A DNA stretch of 7,673 nucleotides from Acidobacteriaceae bacterium (GTDB lineage Bacteria > Acidobacteriota > Terriglobia > Terriglobales > Acidobacteriaceae), in contig PMBA01000211.1 of assembly GCA_003152795.1 (NCBI GenBank), forward strand, positions 1 through 7,673, in the 5' to 3' direction. A program made the translations under genes and the position numbers. The first letter of the stretch is position 1. Every line of letters starts with the position of its first letter. Below, piece by piece: positions 1 to 5,981 of the stretch. The notes below the pieces were generated by a model. It was not told the DNA's origin. It saw only the letters and a list, made by a program, of their open reading frames with translations, and ran no database searches.

Positions 1-1456
1 GATTCACCGTGTTCGTGCTCGTCCCGTTGCTCCCCTGCGCAATACTCAAACTGCTGGTCGCGGCTGATATCGTGTAGTTCGGCGTGGCGGCCGTGCTGGT
101 GCCGGCGAGTGCGATCAGCAGCGGATTGGGACTGGCATTGTTGGTCACCGTGAGCGCGCCGACAATCGATCCGACGACGGTCGGCGTAAACTGCATCTCG
201 ATCGTGCAGGCGCTACCCGCCGCCAGCGAGCCGCCTGTAAGCGGGCAGGTAGTGCCACTGAGCTGGACTTGAAAGTCGCCGCTGGGTACCACGCTGCTCA
301 GGGTTACCGCGCTGGTGCTGCTGTTGGTGATCTTGACCGGCTGCGCCGCGCTGGTCGTCCCGACCACCTGCGATGAGAAGGTCAGCTTGGCGGGGGCGAT
401 CGTCAGCGGAGCCACCGAAGTGCCGGCCAGATTAACCAGTTGCGGACTGTTGCCGGTGCTGGTAGTAAAGGGGACTGCGACCGCTCCTCCGATTACACCG
501 ATGAATGCTGGCTGAAACTCGACGCTGAATGTGCACTTGCCTTTTACTGCCAGCGACGACGTGCAATTGTTGCTGGAAATCGCGTAGTCTGCGCTCGCTG
601 TAATCGTGCCCAATGCAACCGCGGCGCCGCTGGTGTTGGTCACCGTAACCGTCTGCGGAGCACTGGTCCCCCCGCTTGGCGTTGTGAAGGTGAGGCTGGT
701 CCTGCTCAACGCGATCGGCGAAGTCCCGGTCGCCGCCTTCGACGCGAGCTTTACCACCTGCGGCACAGCATTGGGCGCGTCGTCGGTAATGATGATGGCC
801 CCGTTGTTGGTCGCTGATGTGGGCGTTACCTGCACGCTTACCGTGCAACTTCCCGCTTTCGCGAGCGGCGTCGTCAAACAGGTTCCGGTATTGATCTGGT
901 AGTCGGTAACGTTGGTCGTGATTCCGGTGATGTTGACGGCGCTCGATGTGTTGTTGATGATCTGGAAGGTTTGCGCCGCGCTCTGTGTTCCAATCGTCCC
1001 CGAGCTGAAACTGAGGCTCGTCGGGGCGGTCGTCACCGGTGGTCCGCCAGTTCCCGTGAGTCCCGTAAATGCCAGCAGGTTATTGCTGCTGTCGTAGATG
1101 CTCGCCGCGCCCGAAATGGCTCCAACCAGCGTCGGAGTAAAAAATATGTTCGCTTTGCAGGAATGACCGCCAGCGAGATTGCCGCCGCAGTTGTCGGTCT
1201 CCGAGAAGTCGCCGCTCATGGCAAAATTGACCGCCTGAGCCGATGCGCCTTGATTCGTGATCGTCACCACCTTGGAACCGCTCGTCACCCCGACAATCGT
1301 TTTCGAAAACGCCACTCTGGCCGGTGCAACCGTGATGTTCTGTGCCCACGAACTCAAGCTGGCGGTCGCGAACAGAGCCGAAAGCAACAGGATTCTCTGA
1401 AACCGCCCGGCGACGAAATATGCGGAAGTGTTCGCAGCGAAACTGGTGGCGCCCAT
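1..1456 (-). CDS. Secreted protein with tandem choice-of-anchor-D (ASH-type) Ig-like domains, N-terminal part
   Basis: An uninterrupted minus-strand frame runs from an ATG at 1456-1454 to the window edge (485 codons, no stop), so the C-terminus is missing. An AGGAG at 1470-1466 lies 9 bases before the ATG and supports this start. The N-terminus is a signal peptide: a long polar stretch with Arg18 and Arg21, a hydrophobic core around residues 22-34, and a likely cleavage after SSWA38 before Gln39. Four Ig-like repeats of about 98-110 residues follow (about 40-137, 138-244, 245-350, 351-460). Each has a 'sLxFss..vGttsaaqtvtitN' type start, a 'FTPT..G' type segment near the end and a pair of cysteines about 8-16 residues apart. 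A fifth, different module starts near 461 with SLSIAQGSNGTST, as seen in Ig-like modules of many acidobacterial surface proteins. The family is known from cell-surface or secreted proteins. The role here is unknown; adhesion or a beta-sandwich scaffold is inferred. Confidence 0.82.
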   Translation of the reverse strand, partial: MGATSFAANTSAYFVAGRFQRILLLSALFATASLSSWAQNITVAPARVAFSKTIVGVTSGSKVVTITNQGASAQAVNFAMSGDFSETDNCGGNLAGGHSCKANIFFTPTLVGAISGAASIYDSSNNLLAFTGLTGTGGPPVTTAPTSLSFSSGTIGTQSAAQTFQIINNTSSAVNITGITTNVTDYQINTGTCLTTPLAKAGSCTVSVQVTPTSATNNGAIIITDDAPNAVPQVVKLASKAATGTSPIALSRTSLTFTTPSGGTSAPQTVTVTNTSGAAVALGTITASADYAISSNNCTSSLAVKGKCTFSVEFQPAFIGVIGGAVAVPFTTSTGNSPQLVNLAGTSVAPLTIAPAKLTFSSQVVGTTSAAQPVKITNSSTSAVTLSSVVPSGDFQVQLSGTTCPLTGGSLAAGSACTIEMQFTPTVVGSIVGALTVTNNASPNPLLIALAGTSTAATPNYTISAATSSLSIAQGSNGTSTNTVN

Positions 1457-1465
1457 TAGGGTCTT

Positions 1466-1470
1466 CTCCT
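1466..1470 (-). promoter_or_regulatory. Ribosome binding site of the Ig-repeat protein
   Basis: The minus strand reads AGGAG here, 9 bases before the ATG at 1456. It decides the start, because no other ATG occurs in frame until well inside the first Ig domain. The site sits within a short dyad, TCTCC-T-GGAGA. A run of seven A on the minus strand (1493-1487) lies further upstream; no clear -10/-35 pair was recognised. Confidence 0.6.
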
Positions 1471-1560
1471 GGAGACAAGCAACAGCTTTTTTTGTCCTGC
1501 GATTCGCCGCGGAACGAACATAGCGGTGCCCCGGACAACGCGGCCCTCGTCCAGCCTGGG

Positions 1561-1731
1561 TCAACCGAGGAACTCGTCGTTGACGTCAAATCGCACGGAG
1601 CCCTCGCCGGGGATGATCATTTCAGCTGCGAGCGTTGTGATCTCCATGTGCAGGGCCCAAACCACAATCTTCGCCAACCAGCCAGTTGCAGGGGGAACGG
1701 GAGATTCAATCTCTCGCATCAGGGGGGACAT
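1561..1731 (-). CDS. Possible small protein of 56 residues, unrecognised
   Basis: A short minus-strand frame with ATG at 1731-1729 and TGA at 1563-1561. A second in-frame ATG lies four codons in, at 1719-1717. The translation is balanced, with a hydrophobic centre (GWLAKIVVWALHMEITTLA, about residues 18-36) and an acidic end (FDVNDEFLG). By hand count about 70% of third codon positions are G or C, above the surrounding gap. No convincing Shine-Dalgarno was found (only TAGG three bases before the first ATG). The frame is the same as that of the remnant just upstream, separated only by a TAG and one codon, so this may be the tail of a decayed gene and not an independent small protein. No family recognised. 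Confidence 0.3.
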   Translation of the reverse strand: MSPLMREIESPVPPATGWLAKIVVWALHMEITTLAAEMIIPGEGSVRFDVNDEFLG

Positions 1732-1734
1732 TGC

Positions 1735-1981
1735 CTAGTTGTCGACGGAGAAGTGAATGCAATAGACCTGCCAACCCGCGCTCATGTTTATGCCTGCTCC
1801 TGCAAGCACCTTGGCCTCTCCCTGGGAAATAGAAGGTGAAATAGTGTGCAGATGTCTCGCCGCTGAGTGGAAAGTAATCGGCGCTGGTAATAGTTACTAG
1901 TTTCCCATTCGCGGAAATGTCACGATTTCCTCCGTCAGACCCGGTGGACCCCGTGGTTTCTGTCTTTCCGCAGCCCCGTAA
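1735..1981 (-). pseudogene. Possible decayed coding remnant with a frameshift, unrecognised
   Basis: Read on the minus strand, one frame is open from 1981 and gives a protein-like stretch (NGKLVTITSADYFPLSGE, then HYFTFYFPG) down to about 1824. It then turns into arginine-rich nonsense. The next frame takes over smoothly at the same point with GEAKVLAGAGINMSAGWQ and VYCIHFSVDN, ending in TAG at 1737-1735. The switch falls in a run of short homopolymers (TTTCCCAGGG on the minus strand, 1828-1819), and removing one base there joins the two halves as FYFPGEAKVLAG. No start codon is visible for the first half, and its upstream end overlaps a mini-repeat (1929-1960). This could be a broken gene, a sequencing slip in a real gene, or chance. 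No family recognised. Confidence 0.28.
1929..1960. repeat. Degenerate CCTCCGT...CCCCGTGGTT mini-repeat, copy 1
   Basis: The plus strand starts CCTCCGT and ends CCCCGTGGTT, with a CCGGTG-like unit between. The same order and almost the same length recur at 6949-6980, downstream of thiL. The units resemble the short 'CTCCGTG' modules dispersed in the intergenic regions of many large environmental bacterial genomes. Function unknown. The copy overlaps the upstream end of the possible decayed remnant. Confidence 0.45.
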
Positions 1982-2048
1982 TCAAACTCTCCCTAAACTG
2001 AGCCACGACCCCATCGCTACGCCGATATCCGCCTTCCGCCCGGTCGTT

Positions 2049-2054
2049 TATACT
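2049..2054 (+). promoter_or_regulatory. Candidate -10 box for etfBA
   Basis: TATACT, one mismatch from TATAAT, lies 49 bases before the GTG of etfB. No good -35 hexamer is present 16-18 bases upstream, so the promoter is tentative. If used, it gives a leader of about 43 bases that includes the etfB ribosome binding site. Confidence 0.3.
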
Positions 2055-2103
2055 AACCAGTTTGGCCTGTACCAGTTGACGCGATAAGGATGGGAGTTGG
2101 TCC

Positions 2104-2874
2104 GTGAAGATTCTGGTTTGCATGAAGCAGGTGCCGCAGAAGGACGCTCCGCTCAAGCTGAATGAGGCGGGAACGTGGATTCGCGAAGATGTTTCCTACG
2201 AAGTAAATGAGCCCGATGCATTCGCGCTGGAAGAGGCGCTGCGGCAGAAAGAAAAGCACACCGGCGAGGTGGTAGTCGTCACCGCCGGCCCGGCGCGGGC
2301 GTCGCAGGTGTTGCGGGAAGCCCTGGCGAAGGGCGCGGATCGCGCCATCCATCTCGAGGACGACGCTTTTGTCGGACTCGATGCCTATAACACCGCGCGC
2401 GCCATCGCCGCAGCGATCAAGGATGAGAAATTCGACCTGATCTTTACCGGCTTGCAGTCGGACGATTACGGCTATGCCCAGACAGGCGTCATTCTGGCCC
2501 AGATCCTGGGATTGCCGCACGCGACCATCATCATGCAGATTGAGAAAACCGATGCTGGCATCCGCGTGAAGCGGGAACTCGAAGCCGGGTTCTTTCAGTT
2601 TGTCGATATGCCTTTGCCGGCGGTGCTGACCATCCAGTCGGGCATCAACAAGCTGCGTTATGCGACGTTGATCGGCATCAAGCAGGCCAAGATGAAACCG
2701 CTGCGCAAGGTGACCCTGGCTGAGGTGCAGTCGGCCATGGGCGCGAACCTGCAGAAGATCGAGAAGCTGTACCTGCCGCAGAAGTCGAAGAATACGGAGT
2801 TTCTGGAAGGCCCTCCAGCGGAAGTGGCAAAGAAGCTGGTGGAAAAACTGAAGAACGAAATGCGGGTAATTTGA
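2104..2874 (+). CDS. etfB: Electron transfer flavoprotein, beta subunit
   Basis: EtfB pairs with EtfA in a soluble heterodimer that accepts electrons from flavin dehydrogenases (for example acyl-CoA dehydrogenases) and passes them on, usually to ETF:quinone oxidoreductase. The product has 256 residues, normal for the family. It starts MKILVCMKQVP and continues with an EVNEPDAFALEEAL helix (about 33-46), the nucleotide-binding segment GLQSDDYGYAQTG (116-128), and the family signature VKRELEAGFFQFV...LPAVLTI (155-177). The segment LRYATL (184-189) matches the recognition-loop region that docks partner dehydrogenases; Leu189 aligns with the anchor leucine known in human ETF (inferred by alignment by eye). 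The start is GTG, with GGAG at 2093-2096 seven bases upstream. The gene is followed by etfA in the usual B-then-A order. Whether this ETF bifurcates electrons cannot be decided from sequence alone. Confidence 0.95.
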   Translation: MKILVCMKQVPQKDAPLKLNEAGTWIREDVSYEVNEPDAFALEEALRQKEKHTGEVVVVTAGPARASQVLREALAKGADRAIHLEDDAFVGLDAYNTARAIAAAIKDEKFDLIFTGLQSDDYGYAQTGVILAQILGLPHATIIMQIEKTDAGIRVKRELEAGFFQFVDMPLPAVLTIQSGINKLRYATLIGIKQAKMKPLRKVTLAEVQSAMGANLQKIEKLYLPQKSKNTEFLEGPPAEVAKKLVEKLKNEMRVI

Positions 2875-2880
2875 AAGAAA

Positions 2881-2957
2881 GTTCTCAGTTCTCAGTTCCC
2901 AGTTCTCAGTGAAGAACTGGGGCCTTTTCTGAGAACTGGGAACCGAGAACTGAGAAC
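2881..2957. repeat. Heptamer-built inverted repeat between etfB and etfA
   Basis: The left arm (2881-2909) and right arm (2929-2957) are 29 bases each and pair at 28 of 29 positions; the only mismatch is A2894 with C2944. The loop is 19 bases (2910-2928). Each arm is itself four tandem heptamers: GTTCTCA, GTTCTCA, GTTCCCA, GTTCTCA on the left, and the complementary TGAGAAC, TGGGAAC, CGAGAAC, TGAGAAC on the right. The element begins 6 bases after the etfB stop and ends 11 bases before the etfA ATG, so it nearly fills the gap. As RNA it would form a very stable hairpin directly next to the GGGA (2959-2962) that could serve as the etfA ribosome binding site. No U-run follows the stem, so it is not a classical terminator. 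A mobile mini-repeat or an mRNA-stability or translation-control element are both possible. Confidence 0.85.
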
Positions 2958-2968
2958 CGGGACATCAT

Positions 2969-3958
2969 ATGCCTGACACTATTTTAGTAATCATCGAACA
3001 ACGCGAAGGAAAACTGAGCCGCGTCTCCTGGGAGACAATTGCGGCCGGGCAGGCAATTGCCGCCCAAACCGGATGGACGCTGGAGGCTGCGGTCGTCGGC
3101 TCGGGCGTGGCTGCGATCGCAAGCCAACTGGCGGCGAAAAAGCTCGCCAAGGTGTATGCCGTCGAGTCGGTTCGGCTCGAGCCCTACACTCCCGACGCGT
3201 TTGCCCATGCGCTGAAAGAATTCCTGCAGAAGCATCCGGCGAAACTCGTCCTGATGCCGCATACCTACCAGGTGCGCGATTTTGTGCCGAAGCTGGCAAC
3301 CGCCCTCGAAACCACCGCCATCAGCGACGTGATCGGGGTCAGGTATGAAGGCGGAAAGCTGCTGTTCACGCGGCAAATGTTTCAGGGAAAATTTGTAGCC
3401 GACGTGAGCTTTGCGGGTTCCGGTCCCTTCTTTGTGACCTTTCAAAATGGCTCGTTCCGCGCCGATAAAGTCGAAGCGGGCGCAGCCGCGGCCCCGGTTC
3501 AGACGGTCAATGTCGAGGTGCCGGATGGCGTCGTGCGCAATAAGCCGCAGGAAGTTTTCAAGGAAGCCAAGCAGGCCGTTGATCTGACGCAGGCCGAGAT
3601 TATCGTGTCGGTAGGCCGCGGCATAAAAGAGCAGAAAAATATCGAGCTAGCCAGGCAGTTGGCCGACGCGCTGGGCGGTGAACTCGCGGCCTCGCGTCCA
3701 ATCTGCGATAACGGATGGTTGCCCATGGACCGCCAGATCGGATCGTCGGGCCAGACAGTCGCCCCGAAGCTCTATCTGGCGCTCGGAATCTCCGGCGCAA
3801 TCCAGCACATCGTCGGCATGAAGGGCTCCCGCAGCATCGTGGCCATCAACAAAGATTCCGAGGCCCCGATTTTCGAGATTGCAGACTACGCCGTAGTCGG
3901 AAATTTGTTCGATATCGTGCCGCCGCTGATCGAGGAAGTGAAGAAGGCGAAGGGCTAG
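2969..3958 (+). CDS. etfA: Electron transfer flavoprotein, alpha subunit
   Basis: EtfA carries the electron-shuttling FAD in its C-terminal domain and forms the ETF heterodimer with the upstream EtfB. The product has 329 residues, typical length. The N-terminal Rossmann-like domain (about 1-190) is followed by the conserved FAD-binding domain: [10 protein letters not shown] (241-250), [12 protein letters not shown] (255-266), [13 protein letters not shown] (268-280) and [15 protein letters not shown] (293-307). These are the expected phosphate- and ribityl-contacting segments. One small oddity is [10 protein letters not shown] (311-320), where most relatives have GD in place of GN. ATG at 2969 is the start. 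The only Shine-Dalgarno candidate is GGGA at 2959-2962, touching the end of the inverted repeat. The 94-base gap to etfB is long for genes whose products are needed in equal amounts. Confidence 0.95.
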   Translation: MPDTILVIIEQREGKLSRVSWETIAAGQAIAAQTGWTLEAAVVGSGVAAIASQLAAKKLAKVYAVESVRLEPYTPDAFAHALKEFLQKHPAKLVLMPHTYQVRDFVPKLATALETTAISDVIGVRYEGGKLLFTRQMFQGKFVADVSFAGSGPFFVTFQNGSFRADKVEAGAAAAPVQTVNVEVPDGVVRNKPQEVFKEAKQAVDLTQAEIIVSVGRGIKEQKNIELARQLADALGGELAASRPICDNGWLPMDRQIGSSGQTVAPKLYLALGISGAIQHIVGMKGSRSIVAINKDSEAPIFEIADYAVVGNLFDIVPPLIEEVKKAKG

Positions 3959-4032
3959 GAAGAGGGTCTCAATCTGCCCTTCCGGCGCAAATATCTACGC
4001 TGGCGAGGATGCCCGCGCCACACATCTACTCC

Positions 4033-4075
4033 TTTCCTTCGCTCAGGGAACCACGTGCTTGCGTGAGCGAGGAAA
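4033..4075. promoter_or_regulatory. Inverted repeat before the toxin-antitoxin operon, possible operator
   Basis: TTTCCTTCGCTCA (4033-4045) pairs with TGAGCGAGGAAA (4064-4075) over 12 base pairs with one bulged T (4038). The 18-base loop contains the palindrome CACGTG (4052-4057). It ends 20 bases before the antitoxin ATG and lies about 75 bases after the etfA stop. No T-run follows on the plus strand, which argues against a simple etfA terminator. Antitoxins or antitoxin-toxin complexes commonly repress their own promoters through such dyads, so an operator is the inference; a transcript-end hairpin for etfA is the alternative. Confidence 0.4.
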
Positions 4076-4086
4076 CCGCGCTAGGG

Positions 4087-4092
4087 TATAGA
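4087..4092 (+). promoter_or_regulatory. -10-like box directly before the antitoxin
   Basis: TATAGA sits within GGGTATAG, 3 bases before the antitoxin ATG. The same octamer GGGTATAG occurs before thiL. The distance is too short for an ordinary leader, so either transcription starts inside the first codons and a later start is used, or the match is fortuitous. TAGGG at 4082-4086 can alternatively act as a weak ribosome binding site 9 bases before the ATG. Confidence 0.2.
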
Positions 4093-4095
4093 CGT

Positions 4096-4308
4096 ATGAG
4101 CGACTTGCGAAGCCAGATTCAGGGCCTCTCTCCAGCGGAAAAAGCAGAGTTGTTGGATACGGTCTGGGAGAGCCTGGAAGCGGACGCGGCATCACTGACG
4201 GATGCGCAGCGGGCAGAGCTTGACTACCGCATCGCTCGCCATGAGCAAAACCCCTCCGATGTCATCCCATGGGAGCATGTCAGGACGGGACTGTTTAAGA
4301 AACCGTGA
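4096..4308 (+). CDS. Antitoxin, addiction-module component (Unstab_antitox type)
   Basis: A 70-residue protein of the small 'putative addiction module component' family (TIGR02574 / Unstab_antitox type). Seen in the sequence: LSPAEKAELLDTVWESLE (about 11-28), then the typical C-terminal half, LTDAQRAELDYRIARHEQNP (34-53), and IPWEHVR (57-63). In this family the first half is a predicted dimerising helix pair and the ELDxRxxxxxxNP...PWxxV part binds the toxin; the latter is family knowledge, not shown here. The stop overlaps the toxin start by four bases (GTGA), so the two are translationally coupled. The frame is open upstream into etfA, but the protein-like part begins only at this ATG. The gene would be co-regulated with the toxin, possibly through the inverted repeat upstream. 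Confidence 0.85.
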   Translation: MSDLRSQIQGLSPAEKAELLDTVWESLEADAASLTDAQRAELDYRIARHEQNPSDVIPWEHVRTGLFKKP

Positions 4309-4598
4309 AACTCCCGGTCGTCTGGATACCAGAAGCGAATGAAGATCTGCTTGAAGCGCGGGCATGGTATGACAACATTCGCCCGGAGCTCGGACAGCGT
4401 TTCGCGCTGGGGATCGAGGCCACGGTTGAAGCGATGGCCCAACATCCAATGCAACTCCCTGTCGTCTACCGGGACCGCCGGCGCGCAGGAGTGCGGCGAT
4501 TCCCCTACGGCATTTTCTTCGAGCTGCAAGATGATCGGATTGTAGTCATTGCCTGCTTCCACGGCAGGCGCAATCCGAGACGCTGGCAATTGCGGTAG
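4305..4598 (+). CDS. ParE/RelE-type toxin of a type II toxin-antitoxin pair
   Basis: A 97-residue protein with the compact RelE/ParE fold signature. It has an N-terminal strand (VVWIPEANEDLLEA, about 5-18), helices with WYDNIRPELGQRFA (21-34) and VEAMAQHP (41-48), then the beta strands RRFPYGIFFELQDD (64-77) and IVVIACFHGRRNPRRW (79-94). The C-terminal HGRRxPRRW pattern is typical of ParE-like members paired with Unstab_antitox proteins. Members either cleave mRNA on the ribosome (RelE) or poison gyrase (ParE); the sequence does not tell which. The start is GTG at 4305, inside the antitoxin stop, which fixes it. The gene ends 79 bases before the end of the convergent M23 peptidase gene. It looks intact. 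Confidence 0.87.
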   Translation: MKLPVVWIPEANEDLLEARAWYDNIRPELGQRFALGIEATVEAMAQHPMQLPVVYRDRRRAGVRRFPYGIFFELQDDRIVVIACFHGRRNPRRWQLR

Positions 4599-4677
4599 TC
4601 ATCTTCTGGTCGGCGTAAAAGCCAGTCCTCAGAGCGGCAACTCTAACTCGGATGTTTCAGCTTGTTCGAAGCAGATT

Positions 4678-5589
4678 TTACGAGCCCGCCGCAAACCCGC
4701 CGAGCTTCGCCATGGTGAGCCGAAGATACTTGTAGGGATTTACCGGGACATCGTTGATTCGGACTTCGTAGTGCAGATGCGGGCCGGTGGAGCGCCCGCT
4801 TAAACCGACATAGCCGATCGTGTCGCCGCGGTGGATGTATTGCCCGGCAGTAACGGCGAAGCTCGAAAGGTGGCCGTAGCGGGTGGAGATGCCGTGTCCG
4901 TGGTCGACCATAATGGCGCGTCCGTAGCCGCCGAGAAAGTCGGCGAAGGTGACGGCGCCGTCGGCCGGAGCGATCACGGGCGAACCGATGATCGCCGAGA
5001 TGTCGACCCCGGAGTGGAAGGCGCCTTCTCCGTTAAACGGATCGATGCGCTCCCCGAATGAGCCGGTTACCTGGCCTTCAACCGGCCAGAGATTTGGAGC
5101 CGAATTGGCACGCACCCAGTCCGCTGTGGTCGAGTTCCTGGTCAGGCCCAGTGAGATGCCCACGCTAGCCGCGCCAGTCAGCGCTGTGTGCTTCAAGGCA
5201 TAAAGCTGGTCGAGCGAAGAATTCACCTGCGCTGCCTGAATCTGCTCGCTTGAGGCCGCAACCATTGCCGGATCCGACTTGAGCCCGTAAAGCGCGGAAA
5301 CCTCGCTTGCTAGCGAGCCCAGGGAAGCGACCTGAATGTCGCGTTCCTTGGCCACCTGTTCCAGCCGCGAATAGCGGTCCTTGAGCTGCGCCTGCTCGGT
5401 CCGCAGCTGGTTATAGTGCGCCACCTTCTGCAACATCCGGGTATAGGAACTGGCGATGCCCGTCAGGCAGAGCGCGCCGATAGCAGCCCCCGCCAGAAGA
5501 ACATAAAGGTATTGGACGGGAATGGAGATCTTGCGAAGCTGACCAGCTTCGTCGCGAGCTACGAAGAAAATGTAGAAACGTTTACGCAA
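4678..5589 (-). CDS. Membrane-anchored M23 (LytM-type) peptidoglycan endopeptidase
   Basis: A 303-residue protein. It has a short basic N-terminus (MRKRFYIFFVARDEAGQLRK), one transmembrane segment (about 26-47), a heptad-rich region that is probably coiled coil (about 50-100), and a C-terminal M23 domain (about 168-290). Zinc ligands follow the LytM pattern: His192 and Asp196 in HSGVD, and His273 in HLH. His240 (RYGH) and His271 are the catalytic histidines by analogy. All key residues are present, so it is probably an active zinc endopeptidase cutting cross-linking peptides at the outer face of the inner membrane. It could instead act with a partner in division or envelope growth. The start is TTG at 5589-5587, supported by GGAAG seven bases upstream and by the family-like N-terminus; no ATG lies in frame nearby. 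The gene is convergent with the toxin and divergent from thiL. Confidence 0.9.
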   Translation of the reverse strand: MRKRFYIFFVARDEAGQLRKISIPVQYLYVLLAGAAIGALCLTGIASSYTRMLQKVAHYNQLRTEQAQLKDRYSRLEQVAKERDIQVASLGSLASEVSALYGLKSDPAMVAASSEQIQAAQVNSSLDQLYALKHTALTGAASVGISLGLTRNSTTADWVRANSAPNLWPVEGQVTGSFGERIDPFNGEGAFHSGVDISAIIGSPVIAPADGAVTFADFLGGYGRAIMVDHGHGISTRYGHLSSFAVTAGQYIHRGDTIGYVGLSGRSTGPHLHYEVRINDVPVNPYKYLRLTMAKLGGFAAGS

Positions 5590-5658
5590 TATCCTACTTC
5601 CGGGGAACAGATTTTGCTTCGGAAACCTGCCAGAGCTGGAACAGTCAGGCTCGGGCTC

Positions 5659-5672
5659 GGAATCCTGATTCC
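5659..5672. promoter_or_regulatory. Dyad GGAATC-CT-GATTCC
   Basis: A perfect 6-base inverted repeat with a 2-base spacer, 70 bases upstream of the M23 start. Size and symmetry fit a transcription-factor half-site pair, but there is no second copy in the window and chance is possible. Confidence 0.25.
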
Positions 5673-5967
5673 ACCAGCTGCATCAGGAGCAGACTGGCTC
5701 TTTCCAAAACCACGGAACCAGGCAAGCCGAAATCCAATTTCTCTGCAACCGATTCAGGTAGCAGTACTTGGTCCGGCAAAATACTGTGAACGGCGAGTTA
5801 AAAGTAGCAAACCTGGTTCCCCCTGTCAACCTCACTCCACCCTTCCGGAGGTTACCCAAGGCCCGGTAATTGCCGCTGCCCATCCGGCCAGATTACTGCG
5901 GTAAGGACGACCGATCGCCAGCAGACGAGCGCCTTGACGGGCCGTTCTGGCGGGTGCGAAGCCGGGG

Positions 5968-5973
5968 TATAGT
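5968..5973 (+). promoter_or_regulatory. -10-like box TATAGT just before thiL
   Basis: TATAGT (one mismatch from TATAAT) ends 8 bases before the thiL ATG. No purine-rich ribosome binding site fits well: GATGGG at 5974-5979 is the only candidate, and it is only two bases from the ATG. Together these suggest a leaderless or nearly leaderless transcript starting at or next to the ATG. The -35 position holds only TTCTGG; a good TTGACG at 5934-5939 is 28 bases away, too far for normal spacing. Confidence 0.35.
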
Positions 5974-5981
5974 GATGGGTC

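Larger units (their letters stand above)
1457..2103. other. 647-base gap without a confident gene
   Basis: This stretch separates the divergent Ig-repeat gene and etfB. It should carry both promoters. It holds the ribosome binding site of the Ig gene, a weak 56-codon minus-strand ORF, a probable frameshifted minus-strand remnant, one copy of a degenerate mini-repeat (1929-1960) and a -10-like box for etfB. Plus-strand frames here look like shadows: low-complexity, polar translations without ribosome binding sites. Confidence 0.6.
5590..5981. other. 392-base divergent intergenic region
   Basis: No gene is supported here. The region should contain the promoters of the M23 gene (leftwards) and thiL (rightwards). 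It holds a short dyad at 5659-5672, an inverted pair GGAACCAGG (5714-5722) and CCTGGTTCC (5812-5820) 89 bases apart, and a small hairpin TTACC-8-GGTAA at 5852-5869. None of the conserved TPP (thi-box) riboswitch segments was seen before thiL, and no tRNA could be folded by eye. Short ORFs on both strands lack ribosome binding sites and family resemblance. Confidence 0.6.

Noticed and set aside
440..1459. Several plus-strand ORFs across the Ig-repeat gene
   Set aside because: They are shadows of the continuous 485-codon minus-strand frame, which has a signal peptide and four matching repeats.
1526..1738. 70-codon plus-strand ORF in the 1457-2103 gap
   Set aside because: Polar, low-complexity translation without a ribosome binding site; the opposite strand reads more like protein.
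2053..2520. 155-codon minus-strand ORF over the start of etfB
   Set aside because: It lies opposite etfB, whose plus-strand reading is unmistakable; the minus-strand product resembles no family.
2881..2957. CRISPR array or rho-independent terminator at the heptamer repeats
   Set aside because: The repeats are 7 bases long with no unique spacers, and no T-run follows the stem on the plus strand.
2104..3958. Assignment of the ETF as electron-bifurcating
   Set aside because: No diagnostic difference could be judged by eye, and no neighbouring bifurcation partner (for example a butyryl-CoA dehydrogenase, or fixC/fixX) is in the window.
3715..4095. Upstream extension of the antitoxin frame into etfA
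   Set aside because: The frame is open there, but the translation is an out-of-frame reading of etfA (Arg- and Gly-rich). The family-like sequence begins at the ATG at 4096.
4660..4672. Short hairpin GCTT-loop-AAGC between toxin and M23 gene as a terminator
   Set aside because: Only four base pairs and a weak T-rich tail; too little to call.
5590..5981. TPP riboswitch before thiL
   Set aside because: None of the conserved thi-box segments (CTGAGA and the following ACCTGA-type core) is present.
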